The notes under the pieces are model-generated. The model did no database searches, was not told the DNA's origin, and was given only the letters and a program-made list of their open reading frames with translations. From the NCBI GenBank assembly GCA_014841595.1, contig JACYUE010000002.1:248001-312000 (forward strand): a stretch of 64,000 nt of DNA, read 5' to 3'. The DNA is from Oxalobacteraceae sp. CFBP 8761. GTDB taxonomy: Bacteria; Pseudomonadota; Gammaproteobacteria; Burkholderiales; Burkholderiaceae_D. Made by a program: the position numbers and the translations under genes. Shown here in pieces: positions 38,262 through 46,958 of this stretch (its first letter is position 1; every line of letters starts with the position of its first letter).

Positions 38262-38271
38262 AGTTCATCGC

Positions 38272-39573
38272 ATGAAGATCATCATTCTCGGCAGTGGCGT
38301 CATCGGAACCGCATCGGCGTATTTCCTGGCCCAGGCCGGGCATGATGTGACCGTCATCGATCGCCAGCCCGGTTCGGGGCTGGAAACGAGCTTCGGCAAC
38401 GCCGGCGAAATCTCGCCCGGCTATGCAACGCCGTGGGCCGGGCCGGGCGTGCCGGCCAAGGCGCTCAAGTGGTTGACGATGCAGCACAGCCCCCTGGTGA
38501 TCCGGCCCAAGCTCGATGTGCACCAGTGGCGCTGGATCCTGCAGATGCTTGCCAACTGCAATACACACAGCTACCAGATCAACAAGACGCGCATGGTGCG
38601 CCTGGCCGAATACAGCCGCGACGTGCTGGTGCAGCTGCGGCGTGACACCGGCATTGCCTACGATGAACGCAGCCAGGGCACGCTGCAGCTGTTTCGCACC
38701 CAGAAGCAGCTCGACGGCGCGCACACGGACACCGAGGTGCTGCGCCAGTCGGGCGTGGCGTACGAATTGCTCGACCCGGCTGGCTGCACGCGCTACGAGC
38801 CGGCGCTGGCACGGGTGCCCGGCAAGTATGTCGGCGGCCTGCTGCTGCCGAATGACGAGACGGGCGACTGCTTCAAGTTCACGCAGGGCCTGGCCAGACT
38901 GGCAGAGGGCCTGGGCGTCAAGTTTCGCTATGGCCTCAAGATTGAACGCCTGACGACGGAAGGCGACCGTGTCACCGGCGTCGTGACCGATCAGGGCACA
39001 TTGACCTCGGATGCCTTCGTCATGGCGCTGGGAAGCTACTCGCCGCAGTTGCTGCGCCAGATCGGTATCCACGTCCCCGTCTATCCGGTCAAGGGCTACT
39101 CGATCACGGTGCCGATCACGGATGCCTCGGGCGCGCCCGAATCGACGGTGATGGACGAGACCTACAAGGTGGCAATCACGCGCCTGGGTGACCGCATCCG
39201 CGTGGGCGGCACGGCCGAGATTGCAGGCTACGATTTGCGCCTGCACCAGGCGCGCCGCGACACGCTCGAACACTCGGTCACCGATCTGTTCCCGGATGGC
39301 GGCGACGTGGGCAAGGCATCTTTCTGGTGCGGCCTGCGGCCAATGACGCCGGACGGCACGCCGGTGATCGGGCCGACACCGTATCGCAACCTGTTCCTCA
39401 ACACGGGCCACGGCACGCTGGGCTGGACGATGGCATGTGGTTCGGGACGCGTGCTGGCCGACATGCTGTCGGGAAGGCAGCCGGAGATTGGCCTGGAAGG
39501 CCTGTTCATGGACCGCTACGGGCGGCGCAACAAGCCGGTGGTGGTGCCGCAGGGGATCCGCAGCGTGACCTAG
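38272..39573 (+). CDS. dadA: D-amino acid dehydrogenase small subunit
   Basis: A 433-residue FAD-dependent dehydrogenase of the DadA family, which oxidises D-alanine and other D-amino acids and passes electrons to the respiratory chain. It has the FAD loop [19 protein letters not shown] at residues 4-22, the signature [18 protein letters not shown] near residue 38, and the C-terminal [21 protein letters not shown]. Start is 10 bases after mutT, so it could share that transcript. No racemase gene (dadX) is next to it. Confidence 0.92.
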   Translation: MKIIILGSGVIGTASAYFLAQAGHDVTVIDRQPGSGLETSFGNAGEISPGYATPWAGPGVPAKALKWLTMQHSPLVIRPKLDVHQWRWILQMLANCNTHSYQINKTRMVRLAEYSRDVLVQLRRDTGIAYDERSQGTLQLFRTQKQLDGAHTDTEVLRQSGVAYELLDPAGCTRYEPALARVPGKYVGGLLLPNDETGDCFKFTQGLARLAEGLGVKFRYGLKIERLTTEGDRVTGVVTDQGTLTSDAFVMALGSYSPQLLRQIGIHVPVYPVKGYSITVPITDASGAPESTVMDETYKVAITRLGDRIRVGGTAEIAGYDLRLHQARRDTLEHSVTDLFPDGGDVGKASFWCGLRPMTPDGTPVIGPTPYRNLFLNTGHGTLGWTMACGSGRVLADMLSGRQPEIGLEGLFMDRYGRRNKPVVVPQGIRSVT

Positions 39574-39588
39574 CCGCGCATCCGGCGG

Positions 39589-39792
39589 TCAGCGCTGTGG
39601 TGGCTGTGGCGGTGGCGGTTCGTCGAACGGATCGAGCGGATCGGCCGGCACGGCGCCGGGAATGACGAATTTTTCTTCGGCCCAGGCGCCCAGGTCGATT
39701 TGCTTGCAACGCTCGGAGCAGAACGGGCGATACTTGTTCGCCTCGGTCCATTCGACTTTCTTGCTGCAGGTAGGGCAGGAGACAACGGTCAT
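39589..39792 (-). CDS. yacG: DNA gyrase inhibitor YacG
   Basis: A 67-residue zinc-finger protein with four Cys ligands at residues 6, 9, 25 and 29 (CPTC and CSERC), then [13 protein letters not shown] and an acidic, proline-rich tail ([12 protein letters not shown]). In Escherichia coli YacG binds gyrase and inhibits it. It lies 15 bases after zapD on the reverse strand, the conserved order coaE-zapD-yacG. Confidence 0.93.
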   Translation of the reverse strand: MTVVSCPTCSKKVEWTEANKYRPFCSERCKQIDLGAWAEEKFVIPGAVPADPLDPFDEPPPPQPPQR

Positions 39793-39807
39793 CGTACGGT
39801 CAATCAG

Positions 39808-40563
39808 TTAAAAATTACAGAGCGTCAGGTCGAACGGCACATCGGCTTCGAGTGGCTTGGGCTTGCAGTCGCCGTCCTGGCTGGTGAAGCGCACCCACAG
39901 CATGTACTTGTTGGCAGAAATCTCGGGGATCGCGCCGGTGGTTTCGTCGAGCGTCAGGCGCAGCATCTGGTAGATTTTACCCTGCAACATCTGCTGGTAG
40001 CTGCCAGCGGCCGCGAACATCTTGACCGACGCGCCGGAGTTGCGCAGCAGGCGCAGGACCAGCGACAGCGCCTCGAGCAGCGGCGAGAGCGGGCCGAACC
40101 AGCCCATGATGTCGTCAAAACGCTTGTCGAACGGGCGCTTCTGCCAGGCGAAGTACGACGGGAGGTCGAACTCGCAGGCGCCGCCCGGGATGATCGTGCG
40201 GCCCCGAATGCTCATGAGCCACTCGTTCTCGCGCACGTTCTGCCCGGTCTTGCCTTGGCTCGCGACCAGCGCGCTGCTGGCCGCATCGAGTTCGGCGAGC
40301 ACGGCGTCGAGGGTTTCGGCCACGACGGCCGGATTGCTGCGGTAGGCCAGCAGCGATTGCTTCTGGCGCTCGAGCTCCTGCAGCAGATCGGATTTCAGAT
40401 CGGCGCGGCCGGCCACTTCCAGCATGTCGAAGATCGTCGCGAGCGCGACATGGTGCTGCATCGGGTGTTCCTGATGCACGAAGAACTTGAATTTCTCGTA
40501 CAGGTCTTCCAGCCGCAACAACGTGCGAATCCGCTCGTTGAAAGGGTATTCGTAGACGATCAA
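39808..40563 (-). CDS. zapD: Cell division protein ZapD
   Basis: A 251-residue FtsZ-bundling protein with the N-terminal YEYPFNERIRTLLRLEDLYEKF, a helical domain, and a beta-strand-rich C-terminal domain beginning near GGACEFDLPSYFAWQ. The start is a TTG at 40563: no ATG is available and AGAGGA lies about seven bases before it, which fits the family start (UTG-IVYEYPFNE). The 87 bases upstream separate it from coaE. Confidence 0.92.
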   Translation of the reverse strand: MIVYEYPFNERIRTLLRLEDLYEKFKFFVHQEHPMQHHVALATIFDMLEVAGRADLKSDLLQELERQKQSLLAYRSNPAVVAETLDAVLAELDAASSALVASQGKTGQNVRENEWLMSIRGRTIIPGGACEFDLPSYFAWQKRPFDKRFDDIMGWFGPLSPLLEALSLVLRLLRNSGASVKMFAAAGSYQQMLQGKIYQMLRLTLDETTGAIPEISANKYMLWVRFTSQDGDCKPKPLEADVPFDLTLCNF

Positions 40564-40650
40564 AATGACATTCCTCTGAATGTAGGCTGGAAGGCAACTG
40601 CGTGATTCTGAACCATGCGGCCCGAAATTACAAACCCTGCATCACTATTG

Positions 40651-41256
40651 TTACAGACTTAACGCGAGATACCGTTCATGCAATGCCTGCACCTGCGCCC
40701 GCAGGGCCTCCAGACCGGCGTCGTTGTCGACGACGTCGTCGGCTTCGGCCAGGCGCCGGGCGCGCGTGACCTGGGTTGCCATGATCGCGCGCACCTCGTC
40801 AGCGGACAGATGGCTGCGCTGCATGACGCGCGCCACCTGCGTATCCTCGCTGCAGTCGATGGCCAGCACGCGCGTGACGCGTTCGCGCCAGCTGCCCGAT
40901 TCGATCAGGAGTGGCACGACATAGATGACGTAGGTGCCCGTGGCCGCCTGGCCGGCGGCCTCGGTTGCGGCGCGGATGCGTGGGTGCAGGATGGCTTCCA
41001 GCCGCGCGCGCGCGGTGGCATCCGAAAACACGAGGGTGCGCATGCGGGCGCGGTCGAGCGCGCCGTCCGGCTGCGCGAAGTCGGGCCCGAACTCGGCCAC
41101 GATGGCCGGCATCGCCGCGCCCTGCGGCGCGGTCAGCGCATGGGCGATGACGTCGGTGTCGACGATCGTTGCGCCGAGCGCGGCAAACAGGTCTGCGACC
41201 GTGCTCTTGCCGCAGCCGATGCCGCCGGTGAGTCCTACCGAAAATGTTGTGCTCAT
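40651..41256 (-). CDS. coaE: Dephospho-CoA kinase
   Basis: A 201-residue P-loop kinase for the last step of coenzyme A synthesis. It shows Walker [12 protein letters not shown] at residues 9-19, the [10 protein letters not shown] substrate-binding motif near residue 34, and the lid region [19 protein letters not shown] near 150. The frame is open far upstream into pilD, but the ATG at 41256 overlaps the pilD stop by four bases and gives the normal length. Confidence 0.94.
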   Translation of the reverse strand: MSTTFSVGLTGGIGCGKSTVADLFAALGATIVDTDVIAHALTAPQGAAMPAIVAEFGPDFAQPDGALDRARMRTLVFSDATARARLEAILHPRIRAATEAAGQAATGTYVIYVVPLLIESGSWRERVTRVLAIDCSEDTQVARVMQRSHLSADEVRAIMATQVTRARRLAEADDVVDNDAGLEALRAQVQALHERYLALSL

Positions 41257-42122
41257 CCGAACAGGCCCGCCGTGAAGCCGCCCAGCTGCGCGCCATACAG
41301 CATCGTCAGCAGGCCCGCCGCCGCCAGGTAAGGGCCGAACGGGATAGCCTTGTCGCGTGCGCGCTTGGCGAACACGATCAGGCTGATGCCGACGATCGCG
41401 CCAACGACCGACGACAGCAGGATGATCGTCGGCAGCGCGGTCCAGCCCAGCCACGCGCCCAGGCCGGCGAGCAGCTTGAAGTCGCCGTAGCCCATGCCTT
41501 CCTTGCCGGTGGCAAGCTTGAACAGCCAGTACACGGACCACAGCACGAGGTAACCGGCGGCGGCGCCGATGACGGCGTCCTGCAGCGGCACGAAGGTGCC
41601 GTTCAGGTTGATGAGCAGGCCCGCCCACAGCAGCGGGTAGGTCAGGTCGTCCGGCAGCAACTGCGTGTCGTAGTCGATGAAGGTCATGGCGATCAGCAGC
41701 CACGCAAACAGCAGACTGGCCATGCCCATCGCGCCGCTGCCGAAGGTCCAGACCAGCAAGCCCGAGACGATGGCGGTGAACAGTTCGACAGCCGGATAGC
41801 GCGGTGAGATCGGCGTCTTGCACTTGCGGCACTTGCCACCAAGGACCAGGTAGCTGATGACCGGGATGTTTTCCATCGCCGTGATCCGGTGCCCGCAGCA
41901 CGGGCAGGCGGAGCGGGGCACGGTCAGGTTGAAGCGGTCCGTGTGCGGTGGCGGCTGGCCGCTTTCTTGCGCAACATAGTTGTCGGACTCGCGCTGCATC
42001 ATCTTCGGGATGCGGTAGATGACGACGTTCAGGAAGCTGCCGACCAACAGGCCCAGCAGGGCCGCCACCAGCGTGGGTGCGAGCTGCGCAGGGAGCGCAA
42101 ACAGAAGGAATTCCAGGGGCAT
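41253..42122 (-). CDS. pilD: Prepilin peptidase/N-methyltransferase PilD
   Basis: A 289-residue integral membrane aspartyl protease that cleaves and N-methylates type IV prepilins and type II secretion pseudopilins. It has the zinc-binding cysteine pairs CPCCGH and CRKCKT in the first cytoplasmic loop. The two catalytic aspartates are in [11 protein letters not shown] and GYGDFKLL. About eight membrane segments are visible. The ATG at 42122 ([11 protein letters not shown]) is chosen over a longer frame. In related genomes pilB-pilC-pilD are adjacent, but here pilC is 12 kb away. Confidence 0.94.
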   Translation of the reverse strand: MPLEFLLFALPAQLAPTLVAALLGLLVGSFLNVVIYRIPKMMQRESDNYVAQESGQPPPHTDRFNLTVPRSACPCCGHRITAMENIPVISYLVLGGKCRKCKTPISPRYPAVELFTAIVSGLLVWTFGSGAMGMASLLFAWLLIAMTFIDYDTQLLPDDLTYPLLWAGLLINLNGTFVPLQDAVIGAAAGYLVLWSVYWLFKLATGKEGMGYGDFKLLAGLGAWLGWTALPTIILLSSVVGAIVGISLIVFAKRARDKAIPFGPYLAAAGLLTMLYGAQLGGFTAGLFG

Positions 42123-42318
42123 GTCGGTCGTTTCGGGTCGGGTGGCGTGCAGTACTGGCAAGCTGCACGGTAGATTCTGTAGAACAACCTTATTGTAGGG
42201 CGTTTCCCCCGTTTGGCGAAGTGCTTTGCCGGTTCCCGCGCACGATTGCGACGCCTCACGCGTCGTGCGTGGCCACGCACCAGACTCGATCGTATTGACG
42301 TCCCGTGCCATCACACCC

Positions 42319-43662
42319 ATGCCAACTCCGACCTTCACATTCCTGAACCACGCCAGCTGGTTGCTGCGCACCGACCATGCGCTGTTGCTGGTCGACCCGT
42401 GGCTCGAAGGCACCGTGCACAACAATGCCTGTCGCCTGATTGACGACACTACCCGCGACGCGCACGTGATCGATGCACTCAACGCAAGCAGTTTGCCGGT
42501 GTTTGTCTGGTGCTCGAGTAGCCGGCCCGAGCACCTGTCGCACTCCTTCGTGCAGCGATTTCGCGCCGAATTTCGCGGCATCGCCACCTTTCTGTGCCGC
42601 GAGGGCGACTCACGCCTGGCCGACAGATTGCGGCGTCACTGCCTGGCCATTGCGACATGCCCCGTCGGCGCGCCGCGCGCGCTGGCCCCCGGCCTGCGCC
42701 TGACGGCCCGTGCCACCGACGAGGACGAGTCCTATTGCCTGATCACATGCGGGCACCACACGCTGCTGCACCTGGGCGAACGGGCGCTGGCCACCGCTTC
42801 TGCGTGCCGCTGCGCCGCCGCGCAACTGCGCGCGCGTCACGTGCGTGTCGATGTACTGCTGACCAGCTTTGCCGCCCATGCGACGCAGGACGAAGCAGCG
42901 GCCGGGCGCGGCATCGGGCGCATGGCGTGCCAGATCGACGCATTCCGGCCACGGCTGGTCGTGCCGGTTGCCTCATTCGCGCACTTCAGCCGCATCGACA
43001 ATGCGTGGCGTAATCACGGCCGTCCCACGCCGCTGGACGTGCTCGAGGCGCCAGGGCTGGCTGCGCTGCGTGGCGTCATCCGGTTCATGCAGCCCGGCGC
43101 GCATTTCGATCTGCCAGCTGCAACACCGGCCGCCTTGTGCGCGCAGCACGACGAAGCGCTGACGTACTGGATGGCGCGCTGGCGCCAGCAACCTGCGCCA
43201 TTGCCCCGTCCGGGCCAGGCCACGCTGGCCGAGCTGAAAGAGGCGTTCGCTGGCTATCGCGACCGCGTCGGCGTGCAGTTGCACGGCCTGGCCAGGCTGC
43301 TGGAATGGCTCGGCATACTGCGCCCGCTGCATCTCGAATTGCCCGACCTGCACCGGACGATCGTGCTGTCGTACCGGCATGGGCTGAGCTCACTGGCGCG
43401 CGATGCCCGGGCCGATATCGCAATGTGTTCGGGGACGGCGCTGTACCTGCTGCGCGCCGGGGATGGGTTCGACGCGACCGTTGCCGGCGGTTGTTTCCAG
43501 AGCATGCGTGCGCAAGGCGTGTCGATGTTCAGGCGTTTCTTCTTGCCCCAGCGTGTATGCCAGCGTGTGCTGGAACAGCAACGACCATGGGTAATGGGCG
43601 CCGCGTTGCTGCGTGAAACATTAATCTGGGCATGGCGTGCAATACGTACACAATTGTCGTAA
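42319..43662 (+). CDS. Metallo-beta-lactamase-fold protein with degenerate metal site
   Basis: A 447-residue protein of the UlaG/CMAH-like branch of the metallo-beta-lactamase fold. The start FTFLNHASWLLRTDHALLLVDPWLEG is characteristic. Where metal-binding relatives have S-H-x-H-P-D-H, this protein reads SSSRPEH, so two histidines are Ser and Arg and the Asp is Glu. Metal-dependent hydrolysis is therefore doubtful. A helical C-terminal region (SMFRRFFLPQR) follows. The ATG at 42319 is preferred to a frame start 31 codons upstream. It is divergent from pilD and isolated, with no partner gene. Confidence 0.6.
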   Translation: MPTPTFTFLNHASWLLRTDHALLLVDPWLEGTVHNNACRLIDDTTRDAHVIDALNASSLPVFVWCSSSRPEHLSHSFVQRFRAEFRGIATFLCREGDSRLADRLRRHCLAIATCPVGAPRALAPGLRLTARATDEDESYCLITCGHHTLLHLGERALATASACRCAAAQLRARHVRVDVLLTSFAAHATQDEAAAGRGIGRMACQIDAFRPRLVVPVASFAHFSRIDNAWRNHGRPTPLDVLEAPGLAALRGVIRFMQPGAHFDLPAATPAALCAQHDEALTYWMARWRQQPAPLPRPGQATLAELKEAFAGYRDRVGVQLHGLARLLEWLGILRPLHLELPDLHRTIVLSYRHGLSSLARDARADIAMCSGTALYLLRAGDGFDATVAGGCFQSMRAQGVSMFRRFFLPQRVCQRVLEQQRPWVMGAALLRETLIWAWRAIRTQLS

Positions 43663-44441
43663 ATGCAGTGCCGGGATTTGCTGCTCCCAGCCAATGACTA
43701 TTCGAATTCGATGGTGGCGTGATGCCATACCGGTGATTTATTTCCATCTCATCATATTCAGTGATGGGAGTATTAAAAATGTGCATGGGCTTGTCATTAC
43801 ATCTCGGCCATATACCACTGGGCAGAAATATGAAAACATTATTGGCTTGATATTATTATCAATTCTTTTCGTCGGACGTGGTCAGGCAGAGCGGCATGAG
43901 AGGGTGTTTGCCTGTATTAAAAACGACTGTTACAGTGTTTCATTTATGCAACGTGTGAAGTTTTTTGTTGTCACACCCTGAACGCATGTCGGCGTGCCGG
44001 CAGGCGTTGCCAAAGTAGCATTTGTCTTCCTCGCGTGCTGATCGCGACGCCTTCTACGCCCACACGTTTCCGCGGGTTATCCCCGAACTCTGCCCATCGA
44101 GACACATTCGTATTGACGACCATTCCGGTGTATCTGTGCGGCAATCACGTCATGCATCACGGTATCCGCACAAGTGCGTAATCCATCCATCGAATTGAAA
44201 CTCTTGAAATTTCTGAATATTCGAATGTTTCATTTGTAAATATATTAGTGATGCTGTGGATGATTTCCCCATGCGGAAATGAACGCGAAAGGATCACACT
44301 GAAACAGTGTCAATTAACGACGCCAAATGAATAACACCAATTCCCGCTCCGGGATTTCCAATAGCATATCAAGGTCAGCGTTGTTATCATGCGAGATGCC
44401 TGATGCATATATATCCAACGTCAATATGGAGCAAAGACATT
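43663..44441. other. AT-rich intergenic stretch before the gluconate dehydrogenase operon
   Basis: About 780 bases, markedly richer in A and T than the rest of the window, with no convincing gene. One open frame (to 43981, from a possible ATG at 43694) would encode about 95 residues with a hydrophobic middle. It lacks a ribosome binding site and recognisable similarity, so I do not call it. The right half should carry the operon promoter. A dyad at 44296-44310 is noted separately. Confidence 0.5.
44296..44310. promoter_or_regulatory. Operator-like dyad upstream of the dehydrogenase operon
   Basis: ACACTG-AAA-CAGTGT is a perfect 6-bp inverted repeat, 131 bases before the first gene of the operon. 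Its size and position fit a binding site for a dimeric regulator. No regulator gene is adjacent and no T-run follows, so it is not a terminator. Confidence 0.35.
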
Positions 44442-45167
44442 ATGTCCGATGACCAGCAATCTCCTTCCCGGCGCCGCACGCTCATCAAGACCCTGGTCTT
44501 CGTGCCGATGGGTGCGGGCGCGGCAGCGGCGATCCAGCAGAACTTGCCCAACGCGACGGCCGCAGCGCCGGCCGAAGGCAAGCCTGACGCCTACACCCCC
44601 AAATTCTTCACCGCGACCGAATGGAAATTCGTCATCGCTGCCGTCGATCGGCTGATCCCGCATGACCAGCACGGCCCTGGCGCCGTCGAACTGGGCGTGC
44701 CGGAATTCCTCGACCGCCATATGCAGACACCATACGCCGCCGGCGCGATCTGGTACATGCAGGGGCCATTCCTCGAAGCGACGTCCGAATTCGGCTACCA
44801 GGGCAAGCTGGCGCTCAAGGACATCATCCGCGTGGGCATCAAGGCTGTCGACGCGCATTGCGCCAGCAGCTTCTCGGGCAAGGCGTTTGCCGACCTCGAC
44901 CTGCGCATGCAGGAGGCGGTGCTGAAGGATCTCGAAGAAGGCAAGATCAAGCTGGCCGACATTTCGTCCAAGCTGTTCTTCGCTGACTTCCTCGCCGAAG
45001 TGCGCGCCGGCTACTTTGCCGACCCGAGCCACGGCGGCAACAAGAACATGGGCGCATGGAAGATGATCGGCTACCCCGGCATGCGGGGCGATTATCTCGA
45101 GTGGGTCAAGATTCGCGACAAACCGTATCCGCTCGGACCGGTCGATCTGGCGGGACGGAGGGGATAA
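44442..45167 (+). CDS. Gluconate 2-dehydrogenase subunit 3 family (gamma subunit)
   Basis: A 241-residue periplasmic protein of the gluconate 2-dehydrogenase subunit 3 family. The N-terminus carries a Tat-like signal (SRRRTLIKTLVFVPMGAGAAAA). The mature part contains FTATEWKFVIAAVDRLIPHDQHGPGAVELGV, a family hallmark. In the related Burkholderia sugar dehydrogenase the small subunit carries the Tat signal and brings the folded flavoprotein across the membrane. The ATG at 44442 is chosen because it starts the signal. It has a GGAG site 12 bases before. The next gene starts three bases after the stop. Confidence 0.88.
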   Translation: MSDDQQSPSRRRTLIKTLVFVPMGAGAAAAIQQNLPNATAAAPAEGKPDAYTPKFFTATEWKFVIAAVDRLIPHDQHGPGAVELGVPEFLDRHMQTPYAAGAIWYMQGPFLEATSEFGYQGKLALKDIIRVGIKAVDAHCASSFSGKAFADLDLRMQEAVLKDLEEGKIKLADISSKLFFADFLAEVRAGYFADPSHGGNKNMGAWKMIGYPGMRGDYLEWVKIRDKPYPLGPVDLAGRRG

Positions 45168-45170
45168 AGC

Positions 45171-46946
45171 ATGGCAATCGTAAAACCAAAAACAGATGCA
45201 GTGATCGTTGGCATGGGCTGGGTTGGCGCCATCATTGCCAAGGAATTGACGGACGCCGGCATGAACGTCGTCGTGCTCGAGCGCGGTCCTGACCGCGACA
45301 CGCAGCCCGACTTCGCCTATCCGCGCGTAATCGACGAGCTCGAAGGCTCGGTGCACCGCAAGTACCTGCAGTCGCTGGCGCAGGAAACCATCGCCATCCG
45401 CCACAACGGCACCACGTCGGCCGTGCCGATGCGCCGCATGGGCTCGTTCAAGCCGGGTACGGGCGTCGGTGGCGCCGGTTCGCACTGGTCGGGCTGCCAC
45501 TTCCGCGCGCTGCCAGAGGACTTCAAGATCCGCAGCATCATGGAGCAGAAGTACGGCAAGAAGATCCTGCCGGCCGGCATGTCGATCCAGGATTTCCCGA
45601 TCACGTATGAAGATCTGGAACCGCACTTCGATCACTTCGAATACGTGTGCGGCACCTCGGGCAAGGGCGGCATCATCAATGGCGCGCAAGTTGCCGGCGG
45701 TAACCCGTACGAAGGTTCGCGCTCGCGCGAATTCCCGCTGGGGCCGAACCCGGACTACCTGGGCGCCGAATACTTCTACAAGGCCGCCAACGCGATGGGT
45801 TACCACCCATACCCGATTCCGGCCTCGAACGCGTCGGGCACTTACGTCAACCCGTACGGTTGCCAGATGGGACCGTGCAACTTCTGCGGTTTCTGCTCCG
45901 ACTATGGCTGCCTGAACTACTCAAAGGCGAGCCCGAACGCGAACATCCTGCCGGTGCTGCGTGGCCGCAAGGGGTTCGATCTGCGCACGATGGCGCAAGT
46001 GATGAAGGTCAATCTGACGCCGGACGGCAAGATGGCCACCGGCGTGAACTACCTCGACGCCCAGGGCCGCGAGACCGAGCAGCCGGCAGACATTGTCATC
46101 CTGGCCGCGTTCTCGCTCTACAACGTGCACTTGATGCTGCTCTCGGGCATTGGCCCGGCTTACGATCCCGTCACCAAGACCGGTACCGTCGGCAAGAACT
46201 ACTCGTACCAGAACCTGAACCGCGTCTCGCTGTTCTTCGACGAGAGCGTGCACGCCAACCAGTTCATGGGCATTGGCGGCGGCGGCGCCACGTTCGATGA
46301 CCTGAACGGCAACCGCAACGATCCGACCAAGACCGGCTTCATCGGCGGCGGCATCATCTGGGCGCGCCAGCCGGGCGGCGGTCCGGTGCGCGGCATCGCG
46401 ACCGCACCGGGCGTGCCGGGCTGGGGCAGCGACTGGAAGAAGGGCGCCAAGGACGCGATGCGCCATTCGTTCTACTTCGAAGTGCAGGGCTCGTGCATGT
46501 CGTACGACGATGCCTATCTCGACCTCGATCCGAATTACAAGGATGGTTTCGGCCGCCCGCTGCTGCGCATGACGTTCGACTGGCACGAGAACGAAATCAT
46601 CGCGTCGCAATATCTGGTCGGCAAGGCGCAGGACATGTGCCAGGTGCTCAATCCATTGGCCATCAAGGGCGATGCGAAAAAGGCGGGCAGCCACTACAAC
46701 ATCAACCAGTACCAGAGCACGCACACGGTCGGCGGCGCCATCATGGGCGACAACCCGAAGACGTCGGCCCTGAACAAGTATCTGCAATCGTGGGATGTGC
46801 CGAACGTGTTCGCGCCGGGCGCCAATGCGTTCCCGCAGAACAATGGCTACAACCCGACCGGCATGGTCGGCGCGCTGGCCTACTGGTGTGCCAAGGCGAT
46901 CCGTGAGCAGTACATCAAGAACCCAGGCCCACTGGTCCAGGCATAA
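45171..46946 (+). CDS. GMC-family gluconate/sugar dehydrogenase flavoprotein subunit
   Basis: A 591-residue FAD oxidoreductase. The FAD loop is IVGMGWVGAIIAKEL at residues 12-26, and GVGGAGSHWSG near residue 98 is the second FAD motif. A cysteine-rich CQMGPCNFCGFCSDYGC at residues 231-247 resembles the 3Fe-4S region of bacterial FAD-dependent sugar dehydrogenases. The catalytic His and Asn are in THTVGGAIMGDNP and NNGYNPTG. It has no signal peptide, consistent with export bound to the Tat-bearing subunit. Substrate (gluconate, glucose or another sugar acid) cannot be fixed from sequence. Confidence 0.9.
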   Translation: MAIVKPKTDAVIVGMGWVGAIIAKELTDAGMNVVVLERGPDRDTQPDFAYPRVIDELEGSVHRKYLQSLAQETIAIRHNGTTSAVPMRRMGSFKPGTGVGGAGSHWSGCHFRALPEDFKIRSIMEQKYGKKILPAGMSIQDFPITYEDLEPHFDHFEYVCGTSGKGGIINGAQVAGGNPYEGSRSREFPLGPNPDYLGAEYFYKAANAMGYHPYPIPASNASGTYVNPYGCQMGPCNFCGFCSDYGCLNYSKASPNANILPVLRGRKGFDLRTMAQVMKVNLTPDGKMATGVNYLDAQGRETEQPADIVILAAFSLYNVHLMLLSGIGPAYDPVTKTGTVGKNYSYQNLNRVSLFFDESVHANQFMGIGGGGATFDDLNGNRNDPTKTGFIGGGIIWARQPGGGPVRGIATAPGVPGWGSDWKKGAKDAMRHSFYFEVQGSCMSYDDAYLDLDPNYKDGFGRPLLRMTFDWHENEIIASQYLVGKAQDMCQVLNPLAIKGDAKKAGSHYNINQYQSTHTVGGAIMGDNPKTSALNKYLQSWDVPNVFAPGANAFPQNNGYNPTGMVGALAYWCAKAIREQYIKNPGPLVQA

Positions 46947-46958
46947 GAGGACGAACAG

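Noticed and set aside
43637..43981. Possible small membrane protein in the AT-rich gap
   Set aside because: It has no ribosome binding site or recognisable similarity, and the full frame overlaps the preceding gene. It is described only as part of the gap.
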